DNA from: Mesorhizobium koreense
Lineage (GTDB): Bacteria > Pseudomonadota > Alphaproteobacteria > Rhizobiales > Rhizobiaceae
Direction: 5' to 3'
Length of the DNA stretch: 64,000 nucleotides
Assembly (NCBI RefSeq): GCF_031656215.1
Contig: NZ_CP134228.1
Coordinates: 620,001-684,000 of the forward strand
The position numbers and the translations under genes are program-made. This document shows positions 18,972-27,712 of the stretch, piece by piece. Position 1 is the stretch's first letter; every line of letters begins with the position of its first letter. A model generated the notes under the pieces. That model had not been told where the DNA came from. It made no database searches and saw only the letters and a program-made list of their open reading frames with translations.

Positions 18972-19519
18972 GCGGCGTCCAGCGTTTCCACGACGACGTT
19001 CTGGTTGGTGTAGACGCAGATGTCGGCGGCGATCTTCATGGCGATGCGGGCGATCTCCTCGGCGTCCTTGTCGGTCTCCATGAGGGCGCGCGCCGCGGCG
19101 AGCGCGTAGTTGCCGCCCGAGCCGATGGCCATGACGCCATGTTCGGGCTCCAGCACATCGCCGGTGCCGGTGAGCGCCAGCGATACATTCTTGTCGGCGA
19201 CCAGCATCATCGCTTCCAGCCGGCGCAGATAACGGTCGGTGCGCCAGTCCTTGGCGAGCTCGACGCAGGCGCGTGTCAACTGGTCGGGATATTGCTCGAG
19301 CTTGGCTTCCAGCCGCTCCAGAAGGGTGAAGGCGTCGGCGGTGGCGCCGGCGAAACCGGCGATGACGTTGCCGTCCTTGCCTATGCGGCGGACCTTCTTG
19401 GCATTGCCCTTCATGATGGTCTGGCCGAGGCTGACCTGGCCGTCGCCGGCGATCACGACCTTGCCGCCCTTGCGCACGGTCACGATGGTCGTGGCGTGCA
19501 TGGTCAATTCATTCGACAT
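18968..19519 (-). CDS. hslV: HslV, peptidase subunit of the HslUV protease
   Basis: HslV is the threonine peptidase that partners HslU. The 183-aa reading starts at the ATG at 19519, preceded by CGGAGC. The catalytic Thr is probably Thr10 or Thr11 within [14 protein letters not shown], so a 9-10-residue propeptide must be removed, or translation starts at Met7. The conserved [24 protein letters not shown] and [11 protein letters not shown] segments follow. The open frame extends further upstream without family similarity. It forms an operon with UPF0314 and hslU. Confidence 0.96.
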   Translation of the reverse strand: MSNELTMHATTIVTVRKGGKVVIAGDGQVSLGQTIMKGNAKKVRRIGKDGNVIAGFAGATADAFTLLERLEAKLEQYPDQLTRACVELAKDWRTDRYLRRLEAMMLVADKNVSLALTGTGDVLEPEHGVMAIGSGGNYALAAARALMETDKDAEEIARIAMKIAADICVYTNQNVVVETLDAA

Positions 19520-19829
19520 TTTTTGCTCCGATTTCGCGCCGCCCCCAAAGGCAGGCGGCACGGTACGAGGATTGAAAGTCGTTATGTAAGGAAAGCACCC
19601 TTGATTGCAATCGTGAGGGATTTCCGCTCGCCCGGGTTTCTTTGGCGATTTCTTTCGCCCATGCCCGTACCGCTGCTTTCGTGGCTGGGCCAACGCACCC
19701 CGCTGCCTCGGTTCGCGGCCCCATCGACAATTTAAGCTTGCGCCTTTCGCCGGTTCACGCTTTCAATGCGGGCACGCTAGAGGGACGGCGACAACAGGCA
19801 ACAGAATCCAGACAGTGAGAGGGAACCAT
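19520..19829. promoter_or_regulatory. Divergent region hslV / dctP
   Basis: These 310 nt separate hslV (minus) from the TRAP binding-protein gene (plus). On the minus strand TTGCAA at 19605-19610 and TACATAA at 19582-19588, 16 nt apart, form a plausible promoter for hslV. I see no clear heat-shock (sigma32) consensus. No gene is apparent in the stretch. Confidence 0.35.
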
Positions 19830-20804
19830 ATGAGATATCTATCGACGCTGCTCGCGGCGACCGCGATGACCGCCATGACGGCGACGGGCGCGCTGGCCGC
19901 CAAATGGGACATGCCGATGGCCTATCCGGCCAGCAATTTCCATTCCGAAAACGGCGCCAAATTCGCCAAATGCGTGGCCGATGGCACCGGCGGCAAACTC
20001 GAGATCGTCGTCCATGCCGGCGGCTCGCTGTTCAGCGGCAACGACATCAAGCGCGCCGTGCAGACCGGGCAGGCACCGATCGGGGAGCGGCTGATCTCGG
20101 CGCATGCCAACGAGAATCCGCTTTTCGGTATCGATTCCATCCCCTTCCTCGCCACTTCCTTCGATGCTTCGGAGAAATTGTGGAGTGCCGCGAAGGACAA
20201 GATGGTCGCGCTGCTCGACAGCCAGAACCTGACCTACATCTACGCGGTCGCATGGCCGCCGCAGGGCCTCTACACCAAGAAGGACGTGAACTCCGTCGCC
20301 GACCTGAAGGGCGTCAAGTTCCGCGCCTATAACGCGGCGACCGCGCGCATCGCCGAACTCGCCGGCATGGCGCCGGTGCAGATCGAGGCGGCCGATCTCA
20401 GCCAGGCGCTGGCGACCGGCGTCGTCGACAGCTTCATCTCGTCGGGCGCGACGGGCGTGGACTCCAAGGTGTGGGAAAGCCTCGACCATTTCTACGACGT
20501 ACGCGCATGGCTGCCGCGCAACATCGTCTTCGCCAACAAGGATGCCTGGAACGCGCTCGACGACGCGACCAAGAAGGTCGTGACCGACTGCGGGGACAAG
20601 GCGGCGGCCGACGGCCTGGCGAAATCCAAGGAACTCACGGACGGCTATCTGAAGACGCTTGCCGAACACGGCATGAAGGTCGCGCCGCCCAGCGACGAGT
20701 TGAAGAAGGAACTGGAAGGCTTCGGCCAGACCATGACCGAGGAATGGCTTAAGAAAGCCGGACCGGACGGCAAGCAAATCATCGACGCCTACAAGGCGAT
20801 GTAA
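19830..20804 (+). CDS. TRAP transporter solute-binding protein (DctP family)
   Basis: This 324-aa periplasmic binding protein has a signal peptide (residues 1 to about 23, ending GALAA) followed by KWDMPMAYPASNFHSENGAKFAKCVADGTGGK, typical of DctP-family proteins. The family's conserved Arg that binds the substrate carboxylate is probably in VKFRAYN (near residue 165). The ATG at 19830 follows GAGAGGGAACC. The genes for the small and large membrane subunits follow. Substrate is likely an organic acid or similar carboxylate; identity unknown. Confidence 0.92.
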   Translation: MRYLSTLLAATAMTAMTATGALAAKWDMPMAYPASNFHSENGAKFAKCVADGTGGKLEIVVHAGGSLFSGNDIKRAVQTGQAPIGERLISAHANENPLFGIDSIPFLATSFDASEKLWSAAKDKMVALLDSQNLTYIYAVAWPPQGLYTKKDVNSVADLKGVKFRAYNAATARIAELAGMAPVQIEAADLSQALATGVVDSFISSGATGVDSKVWESLDHFYDVRAWLPRNIVFANKDAWNALDDATKKVVTDCGDKAAADGLAKSKELTDGYLKTLAEHGMKVAPPSDELKKELEGFGQTMTEEWLKKAGPDGKQIIDAYKAM

Positions 20805-20823
20805 GCGGATGCTGCTCTTCTCG

Positions 20824-20846
20824 GTGCCCGGCCGTGCGCCGGGCAC
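20824..20846 (+). repeat. Hairpin between dctP and dctQ genes
   Basis: GTGCCCGGC and GCCGGGCAC form a perfect 9-bp stem with a 5-nt loop, 19 nt after the binding-protein stop. It probably stabilises the upstream message or causes partial termination, which would raise binding-protein output relative to the membrane subunits. Confidence 0.55.
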
Positions 20847-20864
20847 GGCGCGCGCAACTGGCAA

Positions 20865-21398
20865 GTGAACAGCACCATGCGCCGCTTTCTCAACAGCGTT
20901 TATGACGGCGCGGCCGTGCTGGCCGCGTTCTGTCTGTGCGCCATGCTGGTGGTCATCGTATTGCAGATGGCCGCCCGCTGGACCGGCATCGCTTTCCCCG
21001 GCTCGTCCGAATATGCCGGCTACCTGATGGCGGCATCGTCGTTCCTGGCCTTCGCCCATACGCTGAACCGGGGCGCCCATATCCGCGTGACGCTTGTCTT
21101 CAACATCTTCAAGGACAACCGCGCGGCGTTCAGGGTGCTGGAATTGTGGAGCCTGGTGATCGCGACGGCGGCGTCTACCTATCTAGCATTCTATTCCGTT
21201 AAGAGCGTCTACTGGTCGCTCAAGCTCCATGATGTGAGCCAGGGCCAGGACGCGACACCCATATGGATCGCGCAGATACCTATGGCGGTCGGCGCGGTCA
21301 TCCTCGCCATCTGCTTCGCCGACAATCTGGTAACGCTGTTCGCGCGCGGCCGCGACAATATCCGGCGTGAAAACGTCGAACAGAGCCACGCGGAATAG
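20865..21398 (+). CDS. TRAP transporter small membrane subunit (DctQ family)
   Basis: This 177-aa protein has four TM helices, the standard DctQ topology, with the conserved W-x-G-I-x-FPGSSEYAGYLM segment near residues 40-60. The reading begins at a GTG at 20865; an ATG four codons later (20877) is an equal candidate and neither has a strong ribosome site. It couples the binding protein to the DctM channel. The dctM gene starts 9 nt downstream. Confidence 0.88.
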   Translation: MNSTMRRFLNSVYDGAAVLAAFCLCAMLVVIVLQMAARWTGIAFPGSSEYAGYLMAASSFLAFAHTLNRGAHIRVTLVFNIFKDNRAAFRVLELWSLVIATAASTYLAFYSVKSVYWSLKLHDVSQGQDATPIWIAQIPMAVGAVILAICFADNLVTLFARGRDNIRRENVEQSHAE

Positions 21399-21407
21399 GG
21401 AACGACA

Positions 21408-22718
21408 ATGCAGGAACTCTATTTCGTCGTCATTTTCCTCTTCGTCCTGTTCCTGCTGCTCGGCACAGGCGTGTGGATCGGGCTGGCGCTGCTCGGCGTG
21501 GCCTATGTCGGCATGGAGCTTTTCACCATGCGGCCGGTCGGCGACGCCATGATGACGGTCATCTGGCGTTCCTCCTCGTCATGGTCGCTGACGGCGCTGC
21601 CGATGTTCATCTGGATGGGCGAGATCCTGTTCCGAACGCGGCTGTCGGAAGACATGTTCAAGGGGCTGGCGCCGTGGATGGCGAAGCTGCCAGGCGGGCT
21701 GCTGCACACCAACGTGGCCGGTTGCACGATCTTCGCGGCCGTGTCGGGTTCGTCGGCCGCGACGCTTCTGACGGTCGGCAAGATGTCGGTGCCCGAACTC
21801 AGGAAGCGCCATTATCCGGAGCGCTACGTCATCGGCACGCTCGCCGGCGCGGCCACGCTCGGCCTCATGATCCCGCCGTCGCTGACGCTGATCGTCTATG
21901 GCGTGACGATCAACGAATCGATCACCAAGCTGTTCATCGGCGGTATCATTCCCGGCCTGGTGCTGGCCGCGATGTTCATGGCCTATGTCGTGATCGTCTC
22001 GAAGACGGCGAAGGATTTCAACCCCGACCCGGAGCCGGACATGACCTTCCGGCAGAAGCTCGTCAATTCGCGCTTTCTCATTCCCATCATCCTGCTCATC
22101 ATCGTCGTTATCGGGTCGATGTATCTCGGCTTCGCCACGGCGACGGAAGCGGCCGCCTTCGGCGTCATCGGCTCGCTGCTGCTCGCCGGCGCGCAGCGCT
22201 CGCTCACCTGGTCGAGCTTCCTCGAAAGCCTGATGGGCGCGACGCGGACATCGGCGATGATCGCCCTCATCCTCGCCGGCGCTTCGTTCCTTTCGCTTTC
22301 GATGGGCTTCACGGGACTGCCGCAGAATCTGGCGGAATGGATCAACTCGCTGGGGCTGACCAAGTTCGAACTCCTGATGGCGCTCCTCGTCTTCTACATC
22401 ATCCTCGGCTGCTTCCTCGACGGCATTTCGGCGGTGGTGCTGACCATCTCCGTCGTCGAGCCGATGGTGCGGCAGGCCGGCATCGACATCATATGGTTCG
22501 GCATCTTCATCGTCGTCGTCATCGAGATGGCGCAGATCACGCCGCCGGTCGGCTTCAACATCTTCGTTCTGCAGGGCATGACGGAACACGACATGGGCTA
22601 TATCGCGCGCGTCGCCTTCCCGATGTTCCTCATCATGGTGCTGATGGTCTTCATCCTCATCGCCTTCCCGGACCTCGCCACCTGGCTGCCGGAGCAGATG
22701 CGCCCGGGGCCTGTGTGA
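21408..22718 (+). CDS. TRAP transporter large membrane subunit (DctM family)
   Basis: This 436-aa protein has about twelve hydrophobic segments and is the Na+-driven channel subunit of the TRAP system. Family landmarks include SGSSAATLLTVGKMSVPELRKRHYP, GTLAGAATLGLMIPPSLTLIVYG and the C-terminal QITPPVGFNIFVLQGM. Its stop overlaps the GTG start of the next gene by 4 nt. Confidence 0.93.
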   Translation: MQELYFVVIFLFVLFLLLGTGVWIGLALLGVAYVGMELFTMRPVGDAMMTVIWRSSSSWSLTALPMFIWMGEILFRTRLSEDMFKGLAPWMAKLPGGLLHTNVAGCTIFAAVSGSSAATLLTVGKMSVPELRKRHYPERYVIGTLAGAATLGLMIPPSLTLIVYGVTINESITKLFIGGIIPGLVLAAMFMAYVVIVSKTAKDFNPDPEPDMTFRQKLVNSRFLIPIILLIIVVIGSMYLGFATATEAAAFGVIGSLLLAGAQRSLTWSSFLESLMGATRTSAMIALILAGASFLSLSMGFTGLPQNLAEWINSLGLTKFELLMALLVFYIILGCFLDGISAVVLTISVVEPMVRQAGIDIIWFGIFIVVVIEMAQITPPVGFNIFVLQGMTEHDMGYIARVAFPMFLIMVLMVFILIAFPDLATWLPEQMRPGPV

Positions 22719-23641
22719 CCGCATTGATGGTCGCATTGGGATACGTGGCCCGGCAGGGCCGCATCATCCTCGTCCTCGGCCTACTCGCCGGCATCCTGCT
22801 GCCCGGTCTCGCGGTAACGATGAAGGCGTGGCTGCCCGAACTGGTTGCCGGGACGCTCTTCGTGGCGGCGCTCAGGGTCGGGCCGCGCCAGGCGGTCGGC
22901 GCGCTCGGCGATCTCGGCAAGTCGGTGGCGCTCTGCGCGATCCTGCAGGTGGCGATGCCCGTCATGGCCATCCTGGCCTTCCGCCTGTTCGGCTGGTACG
23001 GGCTGCTGACGACCGGGCTGACCCTGATGGCAGCGGCGTCGCCGATCTCGGGCGGACCGAACCTCGCCATCATGACCGGCAACGACCCGGCGCCAGCGCT
23101 GAGACAATTGGTGCTGGGCACCGCGCTTCTGCCGCTCACCGTGATCCCGGTCTTCTGGCTGGCGCCGGCGCTCGGCAGCCCGGCGGAGATTTTCGGCTCG
23201 GCGGCGCGGCTCCTCCTCATCATCTTCGCCTCGGCGGCGCTCGCCTTCCTGCTTCGCGCGACGATCTTCCGCGATCCGGCGCCGGCGAGCATCGAAGCGC
23301 TTGACGGGCTGTCGGCCATCCTGCTGGCGGTGCTGGTGATCGGGCTGATGTCGGCAGTCGGGCCGGCGCTCAGCGGCGATCCGATGGCGCTCGCCATCAA
23401 CCTGGCCGCCGCCTTCGCCGCCAATTTCGGGCTGCAGATCGCCGCCTTCCTCATCCTGCGGCGGCGGGGTTCGGCCGATGCTGTGCCGCTGGCGATCGTC
23501 GCCGGCAACCGCAACATCGCGCTCTTCCTCACCGCGCTGCCGACGGCGATCACCGACCCGCTGCTTCTCTTCATCGGCTGCTACCAGGTGCCGATGTTCC
23601 TCACCCCGATCATGCTGAACAGGCTTTACCGGCGGCGATAG
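22715..23641 (+). CDS. BASS/BART-superfamily membrane carrier, unknown substrate
   Basis: This roughly 308-aa polytopic protein has nine to ten hydrophobic segments. The segment SPISGGPNLAIMTGNDPAPALRQLVLG and the ending LFIGCYQVPMFLTPIMLNRLYRR recall bile-acid:sodium symporter and auxin-efflux-carrier folds. The GTG at 22715 overlaps the dctM stop as GTGA; an ATG four codons on (22727) is the alternative. Translational coupling to a TRAP transporter suggests it moves the same or a related solute, perhaps in the other direction. That last point is inference. Confidence 0.7.
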   Translation: MTALMVALGYVARQGRIILVLGLLAGILLPGLAVTMKAWLPELVAGTLFVAALRVGPRQAVGALGDLGKSVALCAILQVAMPVMAILAFRLFGWYGLLTTGLTLMAAASPISGGPNLAIMTGNDPAPALRQLVLGTALLPLTVIPVFWLAPALGSPAEIFGSAARLLLIIFASAALAFLLRATIFRDPAPASIEALDGLSAILLAVLVIGLMSAVGPALSGDPMALAINLAAAFAANFGLQIAAFLILRRRGSADAVPLAIVAGNRNIALFLTALPTAITDPLLLFIGCYQVPMFLTPIMLNRLYRRR

Positions 23642-23781
23642 AGGCCACAGCATCCGCTCGGCGACATATTTCATTTAATTCAATTTTTACCCTGTTTTCC
23701 GCTTCTCCTTGAACCAATGGCCAATTCGCGGAACGATCCCCGTGGACAGGAGTTTTCCGGCTTGAAGGGAAAACGGAAACC

Positions 23782-23973
23782 ATGTCGTTCAGACCCGTAA
23801 AGAAAGCCGATGTCGGCGAGACTTCGCGCATGATCCGGCGCCAGATCAAGACGGCGAGGAACGCGCGGTTCCTCCAGCGCCTGCCGATGTTCAAGGCGGA
23901 GGCCGACGTTCCCGAAGAGATGCGGGAAATGCTCGCCCGGCTGGAAGAAGCCGAACGCACCCGCCCGGATTGA
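23782..23973 (+). CDS. Small hypothetical protein, 63 aa
   Basis: This is a basic/acidic helical protein with a ribosome site (AAGGGAAAACGGA) before the ATG. The N-terminal half is Arg/Lys-rich and the C-terminal half is acidic (VPEEMREMLARLEEAE). The C-terminal helix faintly recalls the anti-sigma factor NepR, but no sigma-EcfG or PhyR gene is nearby. I cannot name it. Confidence 0.55.
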   Translation: MSFRPVKKADVGETSRMIRRQIKTARNARFLQRLPMFKAEADVPEEMREMLARLEEAERTRPD

Positions 23974-24067
23974 TCTTCCCTTCAAAATCAGGAACCCGCC
24001 ATACCCTTCCGCGTTCTCTCTCCAGTACGCACAATGGCCAGTACGCAACAACGGAAGGAGAACCGGC

Positions 24068-24424
24068 ATGGAAAGCTCGTCATTCGAGAATATCCGCGCC
24101 AGCCGCGTGGAAGGGACCGAGGTATACAACCCGGAAGGCGACCATCTCGGCCAGATCGACGATCTGGTGATCGGCAAGCGCGACGGCGAGGTGAAATACG
24201 CGATCATGTCGTTCGGCGGGTTCCTCGGGATCGGTGAGGAATACCACCCGATGCCATGGAATACGCTCGACTACGACCCGGAAAAGGGCGGCTATGTCGT
24301 CAACATGACGAAGGAGCAGTTGCGCGACGCGCCGCATTACGGACGCAAGGCCGAACCCGACTGGGCCGACCCGGCCTATGGGAAGCGGATCAACGACTAT
24401 TACGGCATCCCGCCCTTCGTCTGA
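24068..24424 (+). CDS. PRC-barrel domain protein
   Basis: This 118-aa soluble protein has a PRC-barrel domain at about residues 8-75 (SRVEGTEVYNPEGDHLGQIDDLVIGKRDGEVKYAIMSFGGFLGIGEEYHPMPW pattern) followed by a short tail ending in DYYGIPPFV. PRC-barrel proteins of this size are common in rhizobia and are often stress-induced; their partners are unknown. The ATG follows AAGGAGAACCGGC. It is a single-gene unit with an intergenic repeat downstream. Confidence 0.88.
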   Translation: MESSSFENIRASRVEGTEVYNPEGDHLGQIDDLVIGKRDGEVKYAIMSFGGFLGIGEEYHPMPWNTLDYDPEKGGYVVNMTKEQLRDAPHYGRKAEPDWADPAYGKRINDYYGIPPFV

Positions 24425-24489
24425 GGACCGCACCCTGAAGGGCAGGGCTCGCGTATGAAGTTCGACCCCCGCTCCGTCGCGCTTCACGC

Positions 24490-24575
24490 GCCACCTCTCC
24501 CGTTCGGCAGAGGAGAGGAAGTGAGGGCCGCAAGGCCTGGTTCCTCTCCCTTACGTGAGCGGGAGGGAGGTAGCG
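24490..24575. repeat. Intergenic palindromic element
   Basis: CCTCTCC (24494-24500) pairs with GGAGAGG (24512-24518). GGAGAGGAA (24512-24520) pairs alternatively with TTCCTCTCC (24541-24549), enclosing an inner GGCC-GCAA-GGCC hairpin. It sits between convergent gene ends. It looks like a dispersed rhizobial extragenic palindrome and may end transcription in both directions. Confidence 0.5.
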
Positions 24576-24618
24576 CATAAAGCGCGACGAAATGGGGTCA
24601 ACTGCCGCCGACCCTCTG

Positions 24619-25362
24619 TTAGGCCGAAGCCAGGACCTGCTCCAGCCCGGAAAGGTGGATGCCGCATTCCGTCTTGGCGCGGCCGGCCCAACGGCCCGAG
24701 CGCGGGTCCTCGCCGGGCCTGGCCGGTTCGGTGCAGGGAAAACAGCCGATCGAAAGGTAGCCATAGGCCACCAGCGGATTCTCGCGCAGATCGTGCGCCC
24801 GCATATAGGCGGCAAGGTCGGCCGTGCCCCATGCCGCCAGGGGATTGATCCTGATGCGAGGTCCGACCGCCTCGAAAACCGGCAGGGCGCGGCGCGTATC
24901 CGACTGGAAGCGCTTGCGGCCGGTGAACCAGGCGCGGAAGGGCTCGACCCCGCGCGCCATCGGCTCCACCTTGCGGATGGCGCAGCAGGCATCCGGGTCG
25001 CTCCGATGCAGGAGCCCGTCGGGGTCGGCTTCGGTGAGCGCGCTTTCGAGCGGCCGCACGATGCGAAGATTGGTGAGGCCCAGATCCTCGACCAGCCGGT
25101 CGCGGTAGTCGAGCGTCTCGCCGAAATGCTTGCCCGTCTCGAGAAAGACGATCGGCAACGAGCGATCGACGCGGGCGATCATGTCGAGCAGCACCGCCGA
25201 ATCCGCACCGAAGGACGACACCGCCGCGATGCCGCCGGCAAAGCGGTGGATCGCAAGTTCCACGAGCGCTTCCGGCGCCAAGCGGCCGAAACGCGCCTCC
25301 AGATCGACCGCCTCCTCGAGCGCCTCTATCTCGGCGTCAAGCGGCTTGAGCTTCGCGAGCAT
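24619..25362 (-). CDS. cysH: APS/PAPS reductase, [4Fe-4S] APS type
   Basis: This 247-aa enzyme reduces activated sulfate to sulfite in the cytoplasm. The cysteine pairs that bind a [4Fe-4S] cluster in APS reductases are present (DACCAIRKVEP and SIGCFPCTEP). So is the catalytic Cys in KTECGIH near the C-terminus, so adenylyl sulfate is the likely substrate. The SSFGADSAVLLDMIA segment is the nucleotide-binding PP-loop variant. The ATG at 25362 follows GGAGGGG. It overlaps the truncated cysI-like gene by 26 nt and probably shares its transcript. Confidence 0.93.
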   Translation of the reverse strand: MLAKLKPLDAEIEALEEAVDLEARFGRLAPEALVELAIHRFAGGIAAVSSFGADSAVLLDMIARVDRSLPIVFLETGKHFGETLDYRDRLVEDLGLTNLRIVRPLESALTEADPDGLLHRSDPDACCAIRKVEPMARGVEPFRAWFTGRKRFQSDTRRALPVFEAVGPRIRINPLAAWGTADLAAYMRAHDLRENPLVAYGYLSIGCFPCTEPARPGEDPRSGRWAGRAKTECGIHLSGLEQVLASA

Positions 25363-26020
25363 GATGCCCCTCCGTGAGCAACACAAGATCGGCGGGGCGG
25401 CTGGCCGCGAGGCCGTTCTCCACGAGTTTGTCGTGGACAGGTTCGAGATCGGCGTGCGCAATATGCGGAAGGACGAGTTCCTGCTCGTACCCGATGTGCA
25501 GTTCGCCGACGCCGTATGTTTCGGCGAGGTCGGCCAAGGCCTCCATCTGGTTGTCCGAGAACGCGCGGGCGCCATCCAGCGGGATCGCCACCGACGCATG
25601 GTTGGAATGGCCAGGCGCGGCATCGGCAGGATGATCAACTCCGTCATCCGGGATGAAGCCGCCGCCGGCTTCGGCCGGATAGAGACCGACAGAGGCGAGA
25701 TCGGCAAGTGCCGAGGGGATATCGGAGAGGGCGGGCCAGTGGAATTCGATGCCCCGGCGCGCCGTGAAATGAGCATAGCCCCGGTCATAGGCGCGGGCGA
25801 CATGCGCCAGCATCCTGAGTTGACGGGAGGACAGCACGCCAGAAGGGACGGGAATGCTCAGCATATAGGCATGGTCCCACAGATGGATGCCGTTCATCAG
25901 CCGCATCGGCTTGAACTCCGCCTCGGTGATCTCGCCGGCCAGCCGACGCTCTATCTGGTCGCGGAACACGGATATGCGGGAGGTGACAGACTCTCGGTCT
26001 AGCTCATCTTGGCTGTACAT
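25337..26020 (-). CDS. Gutted sulfite/nitrite reductase: two ferredoxin-like half-domains only
   Basis: This 227-aa protein matches rhizobial CysI at its N-terminus (FRDQIERRLAGEI, FKPMRLMNG, SSRQLRMLAHVARAYDRGYAHFTARRGIEFHWPALSDIP), then jumps near residue 120-140 to the second ferredoxin-like half-domain (ADLAETYGVGELHIGYEQELVLPHIAHADL). Both siroheme/[4Fe-4S] catalytic domains are missing, and the protein has no cysteine at all, against a usual length of about 550 aa. The reading frame is intact and lies between cysG and cysH where cysI normally sits. It cannot reduce sulfite. It may be an in-frame deletion remnant or a repurposed scaffold. Confidence 0.82.
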   Translation of the reverse strand: MYSQDELDRESVTSRISVFRDQIERRLAGEITEAEFKPMRLMNGIHLWDHAYMLSIPVPSGVLSSRQLRMLAHVARAYDRGYAHFTARRGIEFHWPALSDIPSALADLASVGLYPAEAGGGFIPDDGVDHPADAAPGHSNHASVAIPLDGARAFSDNQMEALADLAETYGVGELHIGYEQELVLPHIAHADLEPVHDKLVENGLAASRPADLVLLTEGHHAREAQAA

Positions 26021-26059
26021 GGTGTTTCTAACAGGGCTTCTTGGTTGCGGAACGGGTCT

Positions 26060-27487
26060 TCAGGCGACGGACAAGACGGGTTGATGGGCGGCGAGCGGTT
26101 CGGATCGGCTGAAATCGGCGCCGGCGACCGCGTCGCCGATGATAGTCATGACGGGGCCAGTCAGTTCGGCCCGCTCCTGGAGCGAGGGCAGGTCGGCGAG
26201 CGTGCCATGGAACATCGCGCGGTGACCGAGACTGGCGTTCTCCACGACAGCGACGGCGGTATCGGGCGAAAGCCCGGCGCGGATGAGATGCCTTGCCACC
26301 TCGGCGGCGATGGAGCGGCCCATATAGACGGCGACCGTCGCGCCGCCGATGGCGAGTTTCGCCCAATCCGGCAGCGCATTGCCCTTGAGGTCATGGCCGG
26401 TCGTGAAAACGATGGAAGAGGCGACGCCGCGCAGGGTGAGCGGCAGCGCGAAATTGGCGGCAGCCGCGAAGGCGGCGGTGACGCCGGGCACCACCTCATG
26501 GGAAATGCCGGCATCGCGCAGCGCCTGCATCTCCTCTCCGGCCCGACCGAAGATCAGCGGGTCGCCGGATTTCAGCCGCACGACGCGTTTGCCCTGACGC
26601 GCCAGCGAGACGATGAGCGTGTTGATCTCGGCCTGGCTCTTCGAATGGCAGCCCTTGCGCTTGCCGGCGGCGATGCGCTCGGCATCGCGGCGGCCCATTG
26701 CGACGACCGCTTCGGGAACCAGTGCATCATAGACGATCGTGTCGGCCTCCATCAGGAGGCGCTGCGCGCGCAGCGTCAGGAGATCCTCCGCGCCGGGACC
26801 GGCACCGACCAACGCGACATGACCGGAGGCGAGACCCTGCCGCCGGATCAGGTCGGCGGCGGCACGGGCAGCGCGCTCCTCGTCGCCCGCCTCGATGGCG
26901 CGGGCGGGCGCGCCGGCAAAAAATTCCTTCCAGAAGCGGCGGCGGACCGCTCCTTTCGACAGCACCCGCTCGACGATACCGCGATAGGAGACAGCCAGAC
27001 GCGCGAGGCGACCAAGCGAAAGCGGCAGCAATTGCTCGATCCTGGCGCGGATCATCTGCGCGAGCACCGGCCCGGCGCCCTCCGTGCCGATGGCGACAGC
27101 GACCGGAGCGCGGTTGACCAGCGCCGGGGTGAAGAAATCGCACAATTCTGGCCGGTCGACGGCGTTGACCGGGATGCCCGCGGCGCGGGCGTCCGCCGCC
27201 GCAAGCCGGTCCAGCGCTTCCTCGCCGCTCGCCGCGAAGACCAGGGCGGCTCCGGCAAGATGCGCCGCGTCATATGCCTCGCGGACGACGTGGACGCCGT
27301 TTTCGGCGGCCCATTCGGCAAGGCTTTCCGTGGGGTTGTCGGCCACTATCGCCAGTTCGGCGCTCGACTGGGTGAGAAGCCGCGCCTTGGCCAGCGCTTC
27401 CTCGCCACCGCCGACGACGATGACGGGGCGGTTCTCGACGCGCATGAAGATCGGGAAGGCGTTTAGTTTGACGGCGGGACGCGACAT
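26060..27487 (-). CDS. cysG: Siroheme synthase CysG (dehydrogenase/ferrochelatase plus SUMT)
   Basis: This 475-aa bifunctional protein makes siroheme from uroporphyrinogen III. The N-terminal NAD-binding precorrin-2 dehydrogenase/ferrochelatase domain carries IVVGGGEEALAKARLL (near residues 23-38). The C-terminal methyltransferase domain (from about 220) begins ALVGAGPGAEDLLTLRAQRLL and contains VRLKSGDPLIFGRAGEE and a GVTAAFAAAA motif. I chose the ATG at 27487 (AAGGAT upstream), which starts directly before the domain. It is first in a unit with the cysI remnant and cysH. Confidence 0.93.
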   Translation of the reverse strand: MSRPAVKLNAFPIFMRVENRPVIVVGGGEEALAKARLLTQSSAELAIVADNPTESLAEWAAENGVHVVREAYDAAHLAGAALVFAASGEEALDRLAAADARAAGIPVNAVDRPELCDFFTPALVNRAPVAVAIGTEGAGPVLAQMIRARIEQLLPLSLGRLARLAVSYRGIVERVLSKGAVRRRFWKEFFAGAPARAIEAGDEERAARAAADLIRRQGLASGHVALVGAGPGAEDLLTLRAQRLLMEADTIVYDALVPEAVVAMGRRDAERIAAGKRKGCHSKSQAEINTLIVSLARQGKRVVRLKSGDPLIFGRAGEEMQALRDAGISHEVVPGVTAAFAAAANFALPLTLRGVASSIVFTTGHDLKGNALPDWAKLAIGGATVAVYMGRSIAAEVARHLIRAGLSPDTAVAVVENASLGHRAMFHGTLADLPSLQERAELTGPVMTIIGDAVAGADFSRSEPLAAHQPVLSVA

Positions 27488-27712
27488 GCGGCTTATCCTT
27501 GAACGTCCGAGATTTTCGCCGCTTCTGCCCGCCGAAAGAAGAAACCACCTCGCGCCGCCGATGCTGCGATGCAAACCTTTTTTCGCCGCTCCGCGCCGCG
27601 CGGAAAAAGCAATCCGCTTTCCGCGCAAAGCAATCAGGAACGCAAATTGCGATCCGCGCGTTGGACCTCAACTATCCGCCCCGTTCCCGAAACCAACTCA
27701 AGGAGCACACAC

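Noticed and set aside
21473-23641. A single 722-aa ORF over the dctM region
   Set aside because: Only its last 308 codons are coding (the BASS-like carrier). The rest is an Arg/His-rich shadow of dctM in another frame.
24494-24575. CRISPR-like or tandem repeat
   Set aside because: The repeated elements are inverted, not direct, and there are no regular spacers. It is better read as an extragenic palindrome.
26009-27466. 485-aa plus-strand ORF opposite cysG
   Set aside because: It is a shadow of a clearly identified siroheme synthase and has no ribosome site or domain of its own.
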